From an uncultured Poribacteria bacterium (GTDB lineage: Bacteria; Poribacteria; WGA-4E; WGA-3G), in assembly GCA_951828515.1 (NCBI GenBank), contig OX639992.1:186001-250000 (forward strand): DNA of 64,000 nt. The letters are read 5' to 3'. Numbering within the stretch: position 1 is the stretch's first letter; each line of letters starts with the position of its first letter. Of the stretch, positions 1 to 8,792 are shown piece by piece. A program made the position numbers and the translations under genes. The notes below the pieces were generated by a model. It worked only from the letters and a program-made list of their open reading frames with translations. It did not search any database and had not been told where the DNA came from.

Positions 1-121
1 GGTAGGTATCGGTTTCGACAAAGACATTATTGTCAACAACCTTCATTTCGGCACATGGTGCCACTTGAGAGTAGCTTAGACAGAATATTCCACTGAAAAC
101 GATTAGTACTAAAAAACGCAA
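1..121 (-). CDS. N-terminus of secreted glycosidase-like protein (paralogue, partial)
   Basis: Only the first 40 residues lie in the window; the gene continues past position 1. The start is a TTG at 119-121, preceded by an AGAGGAG ribosome site about 9 nt upstream. The translation is a signal peptide: a short basic start (MLR), a hydrophobic core, then SQVAPCAE followed by MKVVDNNVFVETDTY. This closely matches the start of the 1281-residue protein at 1641-5486 (SQVAPCAEVKVVDNNVVVETDSY), so the two are paralogues in the same orientation about 4 kb apart. Function can be inferred only from that paralogue (DUF6259-like, secreted). The use of TTG rather than ATG is inferred from the ribosome-site spacing. 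Confidence 0.75.
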   Translation of the reverse strand, partial: MRFLVLIVFSGIFCLSYSQVAPCAEMKVVDNNVFVETDTY

Positions 122-363
122 AATGCTTTTCTCCTCTGAAACTCAAACGTATAACGCCTCAAACACTTGAAGGGGACAGTTCTAATCCACGGCGCGTTTT
201 TGAGTGCTGCTTCGCGAGCCTCGCGTTTGATCGCGAAAAACTCATCTCGAACTTCTTCTGGAATTAATACCTCGGTGTAGAGTTCCCGCAACAATGGGAA
301 AAGATTGAGTGCCCAAAGACCTACGAGTGGACTCGTATTACTGATGACTGGCTTTTCTGGCAC
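109..363 (-). pseudogene. DUF3368-type PIN toxin remnant (fossil)
   Basis: The translation contains VISNTSPLVGLW followed by LRELYTEVLIPEEVRDEF, the characteristic opening of DUF3368 PIN-domain proteins, which are ribonuclease toxins. It begins at a GTG overlapping the end of the upstream TPR-UPF0175 gene, the arrangement expected for a UPF0175/DUF3368 toxin-antitoxin pair. Only the first part of the family domain is present, so the gene is broken, with apparently one major break. It lies against the paralogous secreted-protein gene. The remaining part is still well conserved, so the loss looks fairly recent. Confidence 0.7.
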
Positions 364-1360
364 TCTCAATGTCCTTTCGGAGCTCTTCGGCGGTGAGCCT
401 AATAGGAGAGAGCCCATATTTACCCATAGCATAGATAAACTCTTCGCGGGACATACCTGCAAATCGAGCAGACAGTCCTGTGCTGAGCTCTTCGTTGTCA
501 TAAGCCTTCAAGGCTAGCTTCAGTCGTGCTCCCTCCTCAAATTCAGGGAGTTCCGCTTGCGGAGCCAGCATGTCCGCGACATCCGCTGGTATCTGAATCT
601 GCGTTTTCTGCGCAAAGGCGTGGGTACTCTCATAGAAGTGATGAAACAGTGCGCTGACATCGACACGCAGAATAGTAGCAACAGTGAAATCGGCTTTCGC
701 CTTTTTCCAGTGTCCGTAATGTAACCAAGCCACACCGCAAGTCCCGTAAGCCACGCCCTCGTCCGGATTTAGTCTGAGTGCCTTCGTACAGTCATAAACC
801 GCCCGGTGAATATCTAACCTGCTGAGATAGAGACTCCCGCGATTGGCATAGGATTCAGCGAGCTCTGGATTCAAGCCTATTGCTGTGCTATAATCTTGGA
901 CAGCATAGATGATTTCACCTTTTTTTTGATAAGCGATGCCGCGATTGTTATACGCTTGAGCATAATTACGTTTAAACTGGATTGCCCCACTATAATCAGC
1001 GAGAGCCTTGTCCACCTCGCCTTTTCTCATATAAGCCAGGCCGCGATTGTAATGGGCATCGATATAATCCGGTTGCAGTTCGATCGCTTTATCAAAGATT
1101 GTTGTCGCGCGGTCGTGTTCGTCATTTTCGCTGTAGACGATACCGCGATCGTTGTATATTTCTGCCTCGGTGCGCTGTGGGTGTTCTGATCCTAGCATGC
1201 CTTCAGCATGATGACTATGGGCAAATCCACAGTGAAGATAGGGATCGACGATCTTCCTCTTGATGCCTTGTTTAGACGAAGCAGGTCGCTGATGCGCCTC
1301 AGTCTTTTTTGGTGCGGTATTTGCGTTGTCCAGTCCATTCGCTACATTTAGCGTTTGCAT
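338..1360 (-). CDS. TPR-repeat protein with C-terminal UPF0175 antitoxin domain
   Basis: This 340-residue protein starts at ATG 1358-1360, chosen because GGGAGG sits 7 nt upstream; a longer frame to 1474 lacks such a site. Residues 1-65 are low in recognisable features. Residues about 66-237 are about five tetratricopeptide repeats (for example AHYNRGLAYMRKGEVDKALA), which normally bind proteins. Residues about 253-332 match the UPF0175 antitoxin family: QIPADVADML, then ARLKLALKAYDNEELSTGLS and AGMSREEFIYAMGKYGLSP. UPF0175 proteins are known partners of DUF3368 PIN toxins, and a PIN remnant overlaps the 3' end. An antitoxin fused to a long TPR array is unusual. I infer it was an antitoxin with an added protein-binding module, now without its toxin. 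Both domain calls rest on reading the sequence. Confidence 0.8.
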   Translation of the reverse strand: MQTLNVANGLDNANTAPKKTEAHQRPASSKQGIKRKIVDPYLHCGFAHSHHAEGMLGSEHPQRTEAEIYNDRGIVYSENDEHDRATTIFDKAIELQPDYIDAHYNRGLAYMRKGEVDKALADYSGAIQFKRNYAQAYNNRGIAYQKKGEIIYAVQDYSTAIGLNPELAESYANRGSLYLSRLDIHRAVYDCTKALRLNPDEGVAYGTCGVAWLHYGHWKKAKADFTVATILRVDVSALFHHFYESTHAFAQKTQIQIPADVADMLAPQAELPEFEEGARLKLALKAYDNEELSTGLSARFAGMSREEFIYAMGKYGLSPIRLTAEELRKDIESARKASHQ

Positions 1361-1550
1361 ACATTTTCCTCCCACCACTCCTGATGAACAAGAACAATTC
1401 TGGCATACTTTACTTTTAAGTATATCACAAACCTTACGAATCGTCAATTTCTTGCGGAAACCAAACAGCTCCATTTACGGTGGATATTAGAATTATAATG
1501 ATACCTAAAGATAATAGGCACGTTTTGAAAGACGGACAAGGAAACCTTAA

Positions 1551-1572
1551 AGAAACACCCAAGCAAAACCCC
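1551..1572 (+). repeat. CCCAAGCAAAA dispersed element
   Basis: A copy of the short dispersed sequence GAAACNCCCAAGCAAAANCCC, in the 280-bp gap between the TPR gene and the 1281-residue protein gene. Relatives lie near 7367, 15987, 32359, 36196 and 58622. I see no coding potential in it. Confidence 0.6.
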
Positions 1573-1640
1573 TTCGGACGTATTCGACACCAAAAGCCGC
1601 TCTGACCGACAGCTCTCGACTCTTGGAATAATGCCCACCC

Positions 1641-4600
1641 TCATTTTACTATTACCACTCGCTGTGTTGCAGTGAACTCTCCTGCCGAGAACTGTAAAAA
1701 GTAAACGCCACTTGAAACGGGTTCGCCTGTCTCGTTCCGTCCATCCCAATAGGCGGCTCGCTCGCGTGTGAGGTAGTATCCGATAGGCTTGAACCCAATA
1801 GGAATCGTTCGGACTAAACGACCACTGACCTCGTAGATTTCCATGCTCACATCTGCCGAGTCCGCCAATTGATAGGGGATCCATGTCTCTGGATTGAAGG
1901 GATTGGGGTAATTCGGGAGGAGTCGCGTCTCTCTGACATCACGATTGGCGCTTGCCAGCCAAGCACGTAAAAACTGAACGGTCATTTCAACACTCTGCGA
2001 TTTCTCTGGCACTGATTCCAATTCGCGAAGTGCGCGCCGGACGACAATAACATCTTTAGGCGAGGACGGTGTGCTTTTGATGACATCCATTTGAGAGGGT
2101 GCGGCAGCAACCTTTTCGCCGAGACGTTCGGCAATAAACACGAGATCAAGGATATTCACCTGTCCGTCTTTGTTAGCATCGGCTCTCGGATTGGAGGGTG
2201 GTTTTTGTCCAAGATTCTGCGCCACGAGAATAACATCAAGAATGTTGACTGTTCCGTCCTGATTGACATCGCCACTGGATTCCACGCCTTTTGCTGTAAT
2301 AAACAGATCCGCCCAATGTGCCCAGTCCCAATAACTGCTTTCGCCTGCGTCGGTCACTAATTCCAATAACACCGTTTTGCCTGCGTGTTCAGACAGAGGA
2401 ATACTCCCATCTACCCAACCCGGCTTGTTGAAGGCAAAGTGTTCAAATCGGACCCGTCCATCTATAAGCACTTTAAAGACCACCCCATCATCACTAACAT
2501 TTCTGTCAAGTAATCCCATCGAAAAAGAGAATGTTACCTTTTGGGCAGTGGGTAGTGCCAATAAGAATTGCAGAACAGTTTGTCCTCCAGCAGGTGGGTG
2601 GGCAAAAACGGTCTCTTTGCGAACACCTCCAGCAGTTCCATGCATGCGTCTACCTGATTCCCAGACACTCCCGAGCCGGAATATATCATCAAATTGCAAT
2701 CCGAGAGCAAATTCGGTATCTCTCAAATTATAAGGTGAAACCAATTGCTGACCGGGTTGAAAGAAAAAAATCACTTGGGCAGGAAGTTGCGTTTTCAGCC
2801 AATACTGTCCGTCTCCACGATTCTCTAATGTATCCGGGAAGCTTCTTGTCGGCTCATTCGGTATAAAGAATCCTATCTCTGTCAGTTGAGCTACCGGCTC
2901 ATAGGTGATTTCAGGCTCGCCCCACATTGCCCAGTCCCATGCCCCATTTCCAACGGGTCCGGGTGTCGTGGAAAAGCGGAGTGTTACACGTTGATTGCGA
3001 TATGGTGTCAAATCAAGCTGGACACGTTCCCATCTCTGGGCGTTGTAGAGTCGACGAAAAATCTCCGTCCCTTGAATAGAGACAATAAACGTTACGCCAT
3101 CAGAGCCTTCAGAACCCTCTCGCAACCCAATATCAAAATCAAGATAGAGGGGTGTTGAAGTATCCGGGAGTGAGAGTGTCCATTCGCCAAAAGTAGAAGT
3201 ATCACCACGGATATAATCATCATGGATATTCTCATAAGGCGGGTGGGCATCAATTCCGGACTTACGAACACCGGCGATGGAGACCTCCGTTTTCTGAAAA
3301 GATGCCCCTCTTTGTCGTGGCAATTCCTTACCTTTGTGGACGATGCCCGTCCTTACAAGATGCCTTTCTGATAATAAATCAATTTCGTGAGAGGTATCCA
3401 TCCTTTCGAGTCGAAATAGTGCGGCATTTTCTGTCACACGCGATTCCGTCACAGAAACACCCTCTGGCAAGGCGTTGATATGCACTTGAGAGAAATCGCG
3501 CCGTGTGTCGCTCAAAAAATAAGATTTCTCAGGCTGCAATCCGAGGAGTGTCGTCTCGTTGTAGGCGCGCCAATGTAGTATATTCCGTTGGGTATTCACC
3601 TGTGTCACACCCAAAACGCGTTCATATCCGAGACTATCTTCCGGTAGAACAAGCGTGGCACCCGTTTCTGTTTTTTTCAGTGTTGCAATCTCGCCGTCTT
3701 CTCCAATATATTGCAATAAGGTATCAGGTGTCCAGTCGGATTCAAAGTCAGGTTGGAATCCGTGTTGTTGCCAAGTTCTTGCAATTGAGAGTAGTTCCTG
3801 TGTTCTCACCCGTTCAGATCCCAAGTCATCCACTGACCCTATCCGAAGCGTGGGCATAACGCCCCAAATCTCATACGCATTTAGATACTCTTGGTAAAGT
3901 TGTGGAGCCCAATCCGGATTAGGCAATGCCAGATAACCGTAAGGCACCGTATATGGAGAAAATAGAAACGTGCTAATCGGATGTGGGGTGCTCCGTCGCG
4001 TGGGGTCCCATCGTGGCGGGTTTTTCCAACGTTGTGCGAAACTTTCACGGAAAAAAGTGACTTCATGAAGACTCTCACCGCCAAAAACAACATCCGGTAC
4101 TGCCGCTACTAATTCCTTGTGTAACAAGACATTGCCTTGCCCGGCATTTAATCCATCAACCAATCCATTTGCATCGTTGACGACAAGATGACTAACATCC
4201 AAAAAGAAGGCATCCACACTGTATTTTTGCCAAACCGCTTTCACTTGTTGAACAAAGTATTTTCTAAATTCGGCACTGGCGGGATTAATAGCGGCAATTC
4301 GATTCGGAGCCCCCGTTCGATCCCAAAACCAGCCCATAAGATTCCCAGTCCACGGATTTCGATATTGGAATTTCTGAAATTCAGCGTAGCGGATATGATC
4401 GGCATTGACACCAATGAGATTCACATGTGCCATTACCCGAAATCCGTGTTGGTGAGCCGCTTCAACAAAACGACCAAACGCAGGTTTTGCTGTATAGTCT
4501 GGAAAATTAACATCAAAAGGATCCTTTCGCCACTCACTCAAATACAGTAAAGTTTTTGTGGGGTCAACCTGCTCGGCTAATCTATCTAATATCCCGACAT

Positions 4601-5486
4601 CCGTACCGTGATAGGTAACGACCAGACCGATCTCTCCAACCCATGCTGGCATTTCATCCAATCGCCACGGTTTGAACGTCTGTTCCATCCACTCCCGATA
4701 CTGCCTCGTAGGCATACGCCAGTCACCTACGTATGTATTCAATCGCCATACAACCGATTTCGCAGAGGTAAGTGCGTCGAAAGGTGCCTGATTTTGTGTT
4801 TCAAAACCGAGTGCAAAACTACTGTCTATATATCTTTCATAGTGGAGGACTTTGAACTGGAAGGTCTCATCTGCGCTGCGAACGAGAAATCCTCCCTGTT
4901 CTCCTTGAAGAATGGCGAGTTGGACTTCCCAACTACCGGGATACTGGAAATCTCTGGAAGTGAACGGAGCCATCGTATTAATGATTTGTCCACCGTCCGC
5001 AGGAAGAATGAGGTCCAGATTCCTGACATTTAGATTTACACATCCCCACTGAATTCCGTAAACGCCAGTTGTATCGGAAGTCCCCTCCTGTTCAATCAGC
5101 AGATCCCCTGACCTCGCATCAACTCCTATAAACAGCCGGAACTCATTCAGTCCTTGGCGAAACATGATTTCTGCTTTAAGGGGTGCGATTTTCCTTGCTT
5201 CCGTTAGCGTCGCTTGATCCGTCCAGATAGATCCGATGTTTTTCCTCAATAATCCACTGCGCCCACGAAAACCTGTAACGCCGCCGACACCGAGAGGGAG
5301 GGTATAATTTTCTTCAGTCAGTTTGTTGTGGAGTTGGGTGATAACGCCGTCGGTGAACTGGACTTGATAGGAATCGGTTTCGACAACAACGTTATTGTCA
5401 ACAACCTTAACCTCGGCACACGGTGCTACTTGAGAGTAGCATAGGCAGAATATTCCGATGAGAATAGTTATCGCACAAATTTTCAT
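1641..5486 (-). CDS. Large secreted DUF6259/glycosidase-like protein with dockerin-like repeats and FlgD-like tail
   Basis: The protein has 1281 residues. The start at 5486 begins a clear signal peptide (MKICAITILIGIFCLCYSQV) matching its paralogue at the window start; an upstream extension of the frame has no signal. Residues about 30-640 resemble the DUF6259 type of TIM-barrel glycosidase, with FRVMAHVNLIGVN, WFWDRTGAPNRIAAINPASA and VDAFFLDVSH typical of such barrels. Two beta-sandwich-like segments follow (about 730-1060). Two EF-hand/dockerin-like repeats come next (GDVNQDGTVNILDVILVAQ and DANKDGQVNILDLVFIAERL). The end is YPNPFNPETWIPYQL plus SSGVYFLQFSAGEF, a FlgD/T9SS-type domain. It probably acts on polysaccharide outside the cell. 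The substrate is unknown. Confidence 0.8.
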   Translation of the reverse strand: MKICAITILIGIFCLCYSQVAPCAEVKVVDNNVVVETDSYQVQFTDGVITQLHNKLTEENYTLPLGVGGVTGFRGRSGLLRKNIGSIWTDQATLTEARKIAPLKAEIMFRQGLNEFRLFIGVDARSGDLLIEQEGTSDTTGVYGIQWGCVNLNVRNLDLILPADGGQIINTMAPFTSRDFQYPGSWEVQLAILQGEQGGFLVRSADETFQFKVLHYERYIDSSFALGFETQNQAPFDALTSAKSVVWRLNTYVGDWRMPTRQYREWMEQTFKPWRLDEMPAWVGEIGLVVTYHGTDVGILDRLAEQVDPTKTLLYLSEWRKDPFDVNFPDYTAKPAFGRFVEAAHQHGFRVMAHVNLIGVNADHIRYAEFQKFQYRNPWTGNLMGWFWDRTGAPNRIAAINPASAEFRKYFVQQVKAVWQKYSVDAFFLDVSHLVVNDANGLVDGLNAGQGNVLLHKELVAAVPDVVFGGESLHEVTFFRESFAQRWKNPPRWDPTRRSTPHPISTFLFSPYTVPYGYLALPNPDWAPQLYQEYLNAYEIWGVMPTLRIGSVDDLGSERVRTQELLSIARTWQQHGFQPDFESDWTPDTLLQYIGEDGEIATLKKTETGATLVLPEDSLGYERVLGVTQVNTQRNILHWRAYNETTLLGLQPEKSYFLSDTRRDFSQVHINALPEGVSVTESRVTENAALFRLERMDTSHEIDLLSERHLVRTGIVHKGKELPRQRGASFQKTEVSIAGVRKSGIDAHPPYENIHDDYIRGDTSTFGEWTLSLPDTSTPLYLDFDIGLREGSEGSDGVTFIVSIQGTEIFRRLYNAQRWERVQLDLTPYRNQRVTLRFSTTPGPVGNGAWDWAMWGEPEITYEPVAQLTEIGFFIPNEPTRSFPDTLENRGDGQYWLKTQLPAQVIFFFQPGQQLVSPYNLRDTEFALGLQFDDIFRLGSVWESGRRMHGTAGGVRKETVFAHPPAGGQTVLQFLLALPTAQKVTFSFSMGLLDRNVSDDGVVFKVLIDGRVRFEHFAFNKPGWVDGSIPLSEHAGKTVLLELVTDAGESSYWDWAHWADLFITAKGVESSGDVNQDGTVNILDVILVAQNLGQKPPSNPRADANKDGQVNILDLVFIAERLGEKVAAAPSQMDVIKSTPSSPKDVIVVRRALRELESVPEKSQSVEMTVQFLRAWLASANRDVRETRLLPNYPNPFNPETWIPYQLADSADVSMEIYEVSGRLVRTIPIGFKPIGYYLTRERAAYWDGRNETGEPVSSGVYFLQFSAGEFTATQRVVIVK

Positions 5487-5530
5487 ACGGGTTTCTTCTA
5501 AATTCAGACTATAGCCGTCAATTTTAAAAA

Positions 5531-5646
5531 TATAGTAGAACCCGTAATTACTTATACACCGACAGAGAGGCGAGGTTAGAAACCTCGCCAACGAAACGGT
5601 GGGACCTGTTTATCAAAATGTAAACTTATTTTCAGAAACTACTATA
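5531..5646. mobile_element. 116-bp MITE-like repeat (TATAGTA family), copy 1
   Basis: The ends read TATAGTAGAACCC and AGAAACTACTATA, an imperfect terminal inverted repeat. The centre carries the perfect hairpin GCGAGGTTAGAAACCTCGC at 5570-5588. Copies at 8638-8753 and 55478-55593 have the same 116-bp length, related ends and a central hairpin of the same type. It encodes no protein, so any movement would need an enzyme elsewhere. Confidence 0.7.
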
Positions 5647-5756
5647 TATCCGTCTTTTACGGGATTTGGGTGCTATATTGTCTGAATCACGGATTACACG
5701 GATTATACAGATTTCGCAGATTTTGGAGTTCTGTGTGTATCAAGTCTTCAGTAAGT

Positions 5757-5859
5757 GTTGGGTTTCACTCGGTGTTTGTGTGTATACGCTGGTATCCTGA
5801 TTTTAGGAGTGTTTGGATTGACAACAAGGTACTTCTCAACTCCGTTCTACCCAACCTAC
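5757..5859 (+). repeat. GTTGGGT...ACCCAACCTAC element
   Basis: The arms GTTGGGT and ACCCAAC bound about 85 bp of unrelated sequence and are followed by CTAC. Similar-sized relatives are at 42843-42944 and 60642-60743. A 32-bp version with compensated arms GTCGGGT/ACCCGAC is at 11723-11754. Confidence 0.6.
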
Positions 5860-5894
5860 TGCTGTGTCACGCCAAAGTTGACAGTACAAAGATC

Positions 5895-5917
5895 GCGAGT
5901 ACAACTCGCTCCTACAG
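5895..5917 (+). repeat. Hairpin GCGAGT-ACA-ACTCGC with CTACA tail
   Basis: A six-base-pair stem with a three-base loop is followed by TCCTACAGG. It shares the tail, but not the stem sequence, with other hairpins in the window (16055, 46527, 48361, 60358). Confidence 0.55.
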
Positions 5918-5995
5918 GGGAGGTTTAGGGAGCTTATGCCACCTAAACCGTCATTTCAAGGTTGCCAGAACACTACGTCCCTCTCAACACTTTGG

Positions 5996-7267
5996 TCACA
6001 CATACAACTGCTGCAGCACCTGAAAATAATTTGGGAACGTTTTACTGACACACTCTGGATCGTTAATACGTATTTCGTTCGCTTTTAAACCGACGAGCGC
6101 AAACGCCATCGCCATGCGGTGGTCTTCATAAGTATCAATTGCAGCGGGGGTAATAGGGGCGGGTGAAATTTCGACTCCGTCTCGGTGTTCAACGACAGGG
6201 ATACCTAACTTTCGTAGTTCTGTCACCATTGCATGGATTCGGTCGGTTTCTTGCCAGCGCGTGTGTTCAATGTTTCGGATGGTTACTTTGCTATCGGTGA
6301 ACGGTGCAATTGCGGCGAGGGTTAGGGCAGTATCCGAAATTGTTCTCATGTCCACATCAATCCCTTTCAATTGGCGCGGACCTGTAAGGGTAATCCCACT
6401 GTCAGAAACAGTGACCTGGCATCCCATCTGCTCCAAGATACGCACAAACTGAATATCGCCTTGCCTGGAATCTAAGTGTAAATTCGGGACAGTGACGCGT
6501 CCGCCGGTGATCGCAGCCGCCGCAAAGAAGTAGGAGGCATTGGAAGCATCCGGTTCAACGTTATAGATACACGGCTGATACCGCTGTCCACCTTCAATCC
6601 GAAAATACTGATAGCCTTCGCTGACGACCTGTACGCCAAACGCCTCCATGACTGATAGTGTAATGTCAATATAGGGCATTTCGCGGTCGTCGATAACCTC
6701 AATCTCTACGTCGTTTTTCGCATAAGGTGCGATGAGTAGCAACGCCGTCAAGAATTGGCTGCTCTTAGAGACATCAAGCCGGGTCTTTCCACCCGCCAGC
6801 CCGTTTGCCTCAACAATGACAGGAAGATGTCCATTGTCATATTGCGAGCGTGCCGAAACGCCAATTTGGGTCAGAGCATCCAATAAATCGGAGATAGGAC
6901 GACCGTGTCGCATCGGTTCATCACCATCAATGACGTACCTCCCACAACCTAACGAGACGTAGGCGGTAAGCGAACGCGAAGTGGTCCCTGAGTTCCCGAT
7001 ATAGAGTTCAGCATTCGAAACCGGAATATCGCCACCATTGCCATACACATCAAACGTTGCTCGCTTCTCATCAGCGTCAATCTCGACACCGAGTTTCTGC
7101 AGCGCATTGCACATATAGCGTGTATCGTCGCTATAGAGGGCACCCGTTACAGTCGAGGTACCGCGTGCCAACGCGGCAACTAATAACGCCCGGTTGGTAT
7201 AACTTTTGGAACCGGGGACATCTATGGTAGCATCAAGCGGTTTACGAACCGGCTGTATCTCAATCAT
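5996..7267 (-). CDS. aroA: 3-phosphoshikimate 1-carboxyvinyltransferase (EPSP synthase)
   Basis: This 423-residue cytoplasmic enzyme joins phosphoenolpyruvate and shikimate 3-phosphate in the shikimate pathway to aromatic amino acids. The N-terminal substrate loop PGSKSYTNRALLVAAL, the GNSGTTSR loop and the C-terminal YEDHRMAMAFAL motif are all present, and the length is normal for the family. The start ATG at 7267 lies immediately downstream of a copy of the CCGCAGGTAAAATTAAAA repeat end, so its ribosome-site region is supplied by a mobile-repeat terminus. The other shikimate gene in the window, aroQ, is 36 kb away. The upstream dapA-like gene is on the same strand, about 190 bp off. Confidence 0.95.
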   Translation of the reverse strand: MIEIQPVRKPLDATIDVPGSKSYTNRALLVAALARGTSTVTGALYSDDTRYMCNALQKLGVEIDADEKRATFDVYGNGGDIPVSNAELYIGNSGTTSRSLTAYVSLGCGRYVIDGDEPMRHGRPISDLLDALTQIGVSARSQYDNGHLPVIVEANGLAGGKTRLDVSKSSQFLTALLLIAPYAKNDVEIEVIDDREMPYIDITLSVMEAFGVQVVSEGYQYFRIEGGQRYQPCIYNVEPDASNASYFFAAAAITGGRVTVPNLHLDSRQGDIQFVRILEQMGCQVTVSDSGITLTGPRQLKGIDVDMRTISDTALTLAAIAPFTDSKVTIRNIEHTRWQETDRIHAMVTELRKLGIPVVEHRDGVEISPAPITPAAIDTYEDHRMAMAFALVGLKANEIRINDPECVSKTFPNYFQVLQQLYV

Positions 7268-7290
7268 TTTTTAATTTTACCTGCGGAGAA
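7248..7290 (+). repeat. TTTTTAATTTTACC-TGCGG end abutting the aroA start
   Basis: A single terminus of the TTTTTAATTTTACCTTGCGG family (one base shorter here) begins within 3 nt of the aroA start codon. On the gene strand it reads CCGCAGGTAAAATTAAAAA then ATG. Confidence 0.65.
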
Positions 7291-7366
7291 ACCCCGTGCG
7301 TCTGTACTTTGGCGGTTTTTGTTCAAGAGTTGAAGAAATTGAAGAAATTGGGGAAAGGGAAGTTTG

Positions 7367-7413
7367 AGGAAACGCCCAAGCAAAACCCTATCAAAAACAC
7401 CCCAAGCAAAAAC
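7367..7413 (+). repeat. CCCAAGCAAAA dispersed element, doubled
   Basis: Two adjacent copies of the CCCAAGCAAAA core lie between aroA and the dapA-like gene. The second is followed by CTTCCACTTCGTTACAGGCT, similar to the tail after the copy near 32359. Confidence 0.55.
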
Positions 7414-7460
7414 TCTTCCACTTCGTTACAGGCTGTGCTTTTGCTGTGAATTCTTGTATC

Positions 7461-8363
7461 TCAATCAACTAACAATCCTGCTTCCGATAACAATTGTCGA
7501 AGTTCGTCCTTCACGGTTTCACCAATGGGCAGCAACGGACCCGTTGTATAGGCATTACAGACCCCTAAAATCTCCAGACACGCCTTCATCCCGCTAACGC
7601 CCTGTCCATAAGAGTACATTTTGCTGAGTCGAAGCAACAATTTCTGTAACCGGTGGACTTCATCAATGTCGCGTGCTTTTGCGGCATTATAGAGAGCGAC
7701 AGATTCCTTCGGGGCGACGTTTGAAATCGAGACGACACCCCCGTCAGCCCCGAATAGGACCGCGGCACCGAGCGCGGTATGCGAACCGAGCATGATAGTG
7801 AAGTCTGACTTGTCCCCGAGCCGTGCCAACAGGTCGAGACAGTTCGTCCAATCGCCGGAACTGTCCTTAATGCCGACAATATTGTCACAAGTCTCTGCGA
7901 GTTGGACAACGATATAGGGTTTAATGGCTGTCTTGACGGTTGAGGGGATATTGTAAATGAAAATTGGGAGTTCTGTACTTGCGGCAATATCGTAATAGAA
8001 CTCAATTAGGTCTGCATCGTCGGTGGAAGGGTAGTAGTAACCGGGTGTTGCGGCAACCGCATCAATGCTGAACTGTTCGGCGACTTTAATGTTTTGGATA
8101 ACGCGCTGGGTACTTGTATCCATCACACCACAGATAATCGGCACACGACCGCCGATTGCTTTGACGGCGATGTCCATCGCTCGTTCGCGCTCCGTATCCG
8201 TCAACGTCGTAAATTCACCGGAAGTTCCCAATAGATAGATGCCGTGGATACCGTTGTCAATCAAACGATTGAGTTGGTTAATAAATCCGAGTTCATCAAC
8301 GCGCTCTTTCTCATCAAGAGGCGTTATCGTCGGTGAAAAAATGCCTTCAAATCGAATATTCAT
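7461..8363 (-). CDS. DapA-family aldolase (dihydrodipicolinate synthase / N-acetylneuraminate lyase type)
   Basis: A 300-residue TIM-barrel lyase of normal length. The Schiff-base lysine lies in VGIKDSSGDW, and the conserved tyrosine that follows the nucleotide-free barrel strand is in IFIYNIPS. The GTSGE loop near residue 47 binds the pyruvate carboxylate in this family. The start ATG at 8363 has GGGGG five bases upstream. Family members make dihydrodipicolinate for lysine synthesis or cleave keto-acid sugars. With no lysine genes nearby and many sugar-type enzymes in the window, I cannot choose between these roles. It is encoded alone, divergent from the sensor kinase. Confidence 0.88.
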   Translation of the reverse strand: MNIRFEGIFSPTITPLDEKERVDELGFINQLNRLIDNGIHGIYLLGTSGEFTTLTDTERERAMDIAVKAIGGRVPIICGVMDTSTQRVIQNIKVAEQFSIDAVAATPGYYYPSTDDADLIEFYYDIAASTELPIFIYNIPSTVKTAIKPYIVVQLAETCDNIVGIKDSSGDWTNCLDLLARLGDKSDFTIMLGSHTALGAAVLFGADGGVVSISNVAPKESVALYNAAKARDIDEVHRLQKLLLRLSKMYSYGQGVSGMKACLEILGVCNAYTTGPLLPIGETVKDELRQLLSEAGLLVD

Positions 8364-8792
8364 AAATCCCCCTATAGAGAGTAATTGCTATCTTTTCCAC
8401 TAATATGGCTGGCAAGGAATATAGTATTGGATTATCAATTTCAGTGTAGCAGATTTCGATTTAGATGTCAAGACGATCAAAAAAAATGGCAGGTCACGCG
8501 GATTGATGCGGAGGATGCGGATTGGGGGCACTTGGTGTCGGTTTCCGCTTGCAAATTATGCCGAATATGTATTATGATGCTATCAAACCCAGTCAGTTTA
8601 CGTATCCGGTATCAACAGTACATAGCAAAGATTAAATTATAGTAAAACCCACAACTTCTTGGACATTGGCGATGGGCGAGGTTAGAAACCTCGCCAGCGA
8701 TGGTGGGGGTTGTTAGTTGAACACCTGTCCACATATTTTCGGGCTGCACTATAGTAGAAGATAGCAGTGCAACGCGCCAAAAGGGAATCACA
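8364..8792. other. Divergent intergenic region
   Basis: The region separates the dapA-like gene and the sensor kinase. It holds a 116-bp MITE-like repeat (8638-8753) and a GCGGATTGATGCGGAGG-type tract near 8498-8530. I see no gene and no clear promoter with both boxes. Confidence 0.5.
8638..8753. mobile_element. 116-bp MITE-like repeat (TATAGTA family), copy 2
   Basis: The ends are TATAGTAAAACCC and GGGCTGCACTATA. The central hairpin GCGAGGTTAGAAACCTCGC sits at 8676-8694. The length is identical to copies 1 and 3. The right end has diverged more than the left. Confidence 0.7.

Larger units (their letters stand above)
5487..5995. other. Repeat-filled intergenic region
   Basis: No gene is visible. 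The stretch holds a 116-bp MITE-like repeat (5531-5646), an ATTACACGGATTATACAG-type dispersed tract (about 5684-5728, relative near 55440), a GTTGGGT...ACCCAACCTAC element (5757-5859) and a GCGAGT hairpin with CTACA tail (5895-5917). Confidence 0.6.

Noticed and set aside
4608-5033. Plus-strand ORFs opposite the 1281-residue gene
   Set aside because: They are shadows of a minus-strand gene with a clear signal peptide and domains.
5487-5995. tRNA gene in repeat-rich gaps
   Set aside because: Hairpins here lack a TTCGANTC T-loop and acceptor stem; the same holds for the other long gaps.
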